Shown here piece by piece: positions 62,943 through 64,000 of a DNA stretch of 64,000 nucleotides. The notes beneath the pieces are model-generated. The model was not told the origin of the DNA and did not search any database. It worked only from the letters and a program-made list of their open reading frames with translations. The translations under genes were made by a program, and so were the position numbers. The stretch is from Sneathiella aquimaris (GTDB lineage: Bacteria > Pseudomonadota > Alphaproteobacteria > Sneathiellales > Sneathiellaceae), in NCBI RefSeq assembly GCF_026409565.1, contig NZ_CP112881.1, positions 1,907,501 through 1,971,500 of the forward strand. Direction: 5' to 3'. How positions within the stretch are numbered: position 1 is the stretch's first letter; each line of letters begins with the position of its first letter.

Positions 62943-63244
62943 TATTTGTCACTCCATTTTTGATAGATATCCATTAGACCCAAATCATCAAAGGCCTGAA
63001 TGAAGGGTGTGCTTGGGCTCAGAATGGTGAAAGTATCGCCGTTTTTCTCCATGGTTTTCCCGGCTGAAATGATGACCTGCAAACAGGGTGTCGTCAGATT
63101 AGTGACGTCTGATGCATTACAAACAAGACTGGAATGCGCTACTAATGAGTGTGTGAATTTTTCTTTTAACTCTTCGGCGGCAGCTAGGTTCAATACTGGC
63201 GGGAAGTGTAAGACAGTATCTTCCAAGCAATTTTTTTCAACCAT
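62942..63244 (-). CDS. STAS-domain protein at the head of the chemosensory operon
   Basis: 100 residues. STAS fold: LHFPPVLNLAAAEELKEKFT, LVCNASDVTNLTTPCLQVII, FTILSPSTPFIQAFDDLGLM. At the position of the phosphorylated Ser of RsbV-type proteins it has LTTPCLQ, so phosphorylation may be on Thr or be lost. Small STAS proteins upstream of cheY-cheA are known in other chemosensory operons. First gene of the block. Confidence 0.85.
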   Translation of the reverse strand: MVEKNCLEDTVLHFPPVLNLAAAEELKEKFTHSLVAHSSLVCNASDVTNLTTPCLQVIISAGKTMEKNGDTFTILSPSTPFIQAFDDLGLMDIYQKWSDK

Positions 63245-63694
63245 GGTGTTGGAGCCCTTTTAACACGGAAGTCTCAGATTTTAGTTCTTTGGATGTGGCG
63301 ATGAACTAATACTAACTGTGTATATAAGATGTTAATTAGTGGTTAAAAAAATTAACGATAGGATGTTTTGCGAGTATTTTATTTATGTTTATACGTGTCG
63401 AAACAAAAAAGGTTGTTTGTATCAGAAAAATATTGTCTTGTGAGTACATCGCCTTTTCATTAAAAAAAATTATTTTAAATCAATTAGTTAATGTTTGTTT
63501 ATGAAGTGTTTTTACGATTCACTTATCCAAAGTTGGATTGTTTTAATGAGTTGGTTTGGTTTTTGTAAATTTAGAAAAGTAGTGATAATATGATATGATA
63601 ATTTAATAAACTTAGTTGATTCTAATAATAAAACAAAGGTAGTAGATCGCGTGAATTTTTAAAACATGTTCAAATAGACGTATTGGAAACTGTC
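63245..63694. other. AT-rich divergent promoter region
   Basis: 450 very AT-rich bases with no open frame of note, between the leftward STAS-che operon and the rightward partial gene. It must carry promoters for both. Poly-T and poly-A tracts and several TTGTTT/AATTAA-type stretches are present, but no single sigma-factor pair stands out by eye. Bases 63660-63690 contain GGAAA shortly before the ATG at 63695. Confidence 0.5.
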
Positions 63695-64000
63695 ATGGCG
63701 AATTCGATACCAAAGATCAGGAACAAATTAATTTCTATTTTAATCGTTCAAGATGAAAAGGGTGAGTGCAACAAAATTAAATTAGGTGTTGAAAATAGTC
63801 TTTTTACGAGTGTTCGGATAATGGCATTTGAGGCAGTCCGCGAGACCCTTAAAAAAGATCGTCGCCCGGCTCTGGTGATACTGGATGCGACGGCCTTTGA
63901 TGATAGGGTTTTAGAACGTGTGCCTGAGCTTATCAGTATGCACGAGTTGCCGGACATATCTCTTCTGTATATTGTTGATCGAAAAATGATGGGACGAGGC
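63695..64000 (+). CDS. Receiver-like signalling protein, N-terminal part only
   Basis: 102 residues are visible from the ATG at 63695 to the window edge, in an unbroken frame. The alternating pattern resembles a receiver: a first strand LISILIVQDEKGE, a helix AFEAVRETLKK, a third strand ending in the candidate phosphoacceptor Asp (RPALVILDATAFDD), then ISLLYIVDRKM. The N-terminal acidic pair is only partly kept (QDE). It diverges from the chemosensory operon. The output domain is outside the window. Confidence 0.55.
   Translation, partial: MANSIPKIRNKLISILIVQDEKGECNKIKLGVENSLFTSVRIMAFEAVRETLKKDRRPALVILDATAFDDRVLERVPELISMHELPDISLLYIVDRKMMGRG

Overview
The window looks like a chromosomal segment of a free-living, probably marine alphaproteobacterium of moderate GC content. 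The evidence is a double cold-shock-domain protein, an NDUFS4-like complex I accessory subunit, a split Mrp-type antiporter cluster, form II CO-dehydrogenase-like genes and a large chemosensory operon. The genus cannot be settled from the sequence alone. Gene density is high and there is no insertion sequence or CRISPR array. The only clear trace of mobile DNA is a decayed integrase beside a tRNA-Arg gene.

Layout. 1-4 kb: minus-strand molybdenum hydroxylase (coxS-coxL-coxM, with coxG upstream). 4.2-5.7 kb: a Panacea-like protein facing a ChaN-type lipoprotein. 5.7-13.2 kb: a nine-gene, tightly overlapping Mrp/Mnh-type antiporter operon (E, F, G, fused B, C, three NuoL/MrpD-type subunits and a 77-residue membrane protein), with chaN at its end. 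13.6-14.2 kb: double CSD protein. 14.3-16.9 kb: thiZXY thiamin-precursor ABC transporter under a TPP riboswitch. 17-19.6 kb: DUF192 protein, hotdog thioesterase, tRNA-Pro, a PA14-domain protein, the NDUFS4-like subunit and tRNA-Arg. 19.6-24.2 kb: integrase pseudogene, FkbM methyltransferase, two unknown proteins (one behind a strong Fur-box array) and a pair of bacterioferritins. 24.9-29.1 kb: three transcriptional regulators and one unknown gene. 29.2-30.9 kb: GMC oxidoreductase. 30.9-39 kb: a complete haem uptake operon (hemP, TonB-dependent receptor, tonB, hmuS, exbB, exbD, hmuT, hmuU, hmuV) behind a Fur-type promoter. 39-47.4 kb: a lone HPt protein, a DUF2339 membrane protein, VOC and FAH enzymes, nagA, a sulfatase and an alpha/beta hydrolase. 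47.5-63.2 kb: one long minus-strand signalling block. 63.7 kb to the end: a divergent, truncated receiver-like gene.

How the genes work together. Iron is a recurring theme: haem import and cytoplasmic haem handling, a two-subunit bacterioferritin for storage, and Fur-type sites on the haem operon and on an uncharacterised gene. The signalling block joins a full chemosensory set (STAS, CheY, CheA, CheW, MCP, CheR, CheD, CheB, soluble MCP) to an Rsb-like partner-switching set (STAS antagonist, receiver-PP2C phosphatase, receiver-like/HATPase protein) and ends with a membrane GAF-PAS-PAS-HPt protein that has no kinase domain. The likeliest reading is a chemosensory pathway whose output reaches a partner switch rather than, or as well as, a flagellar motor. 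The wiring is inference. The best candidates for something undescribed are this fused signalling block and the Fur-controlled Cys-motif protein at 22.4-22.9 kb.
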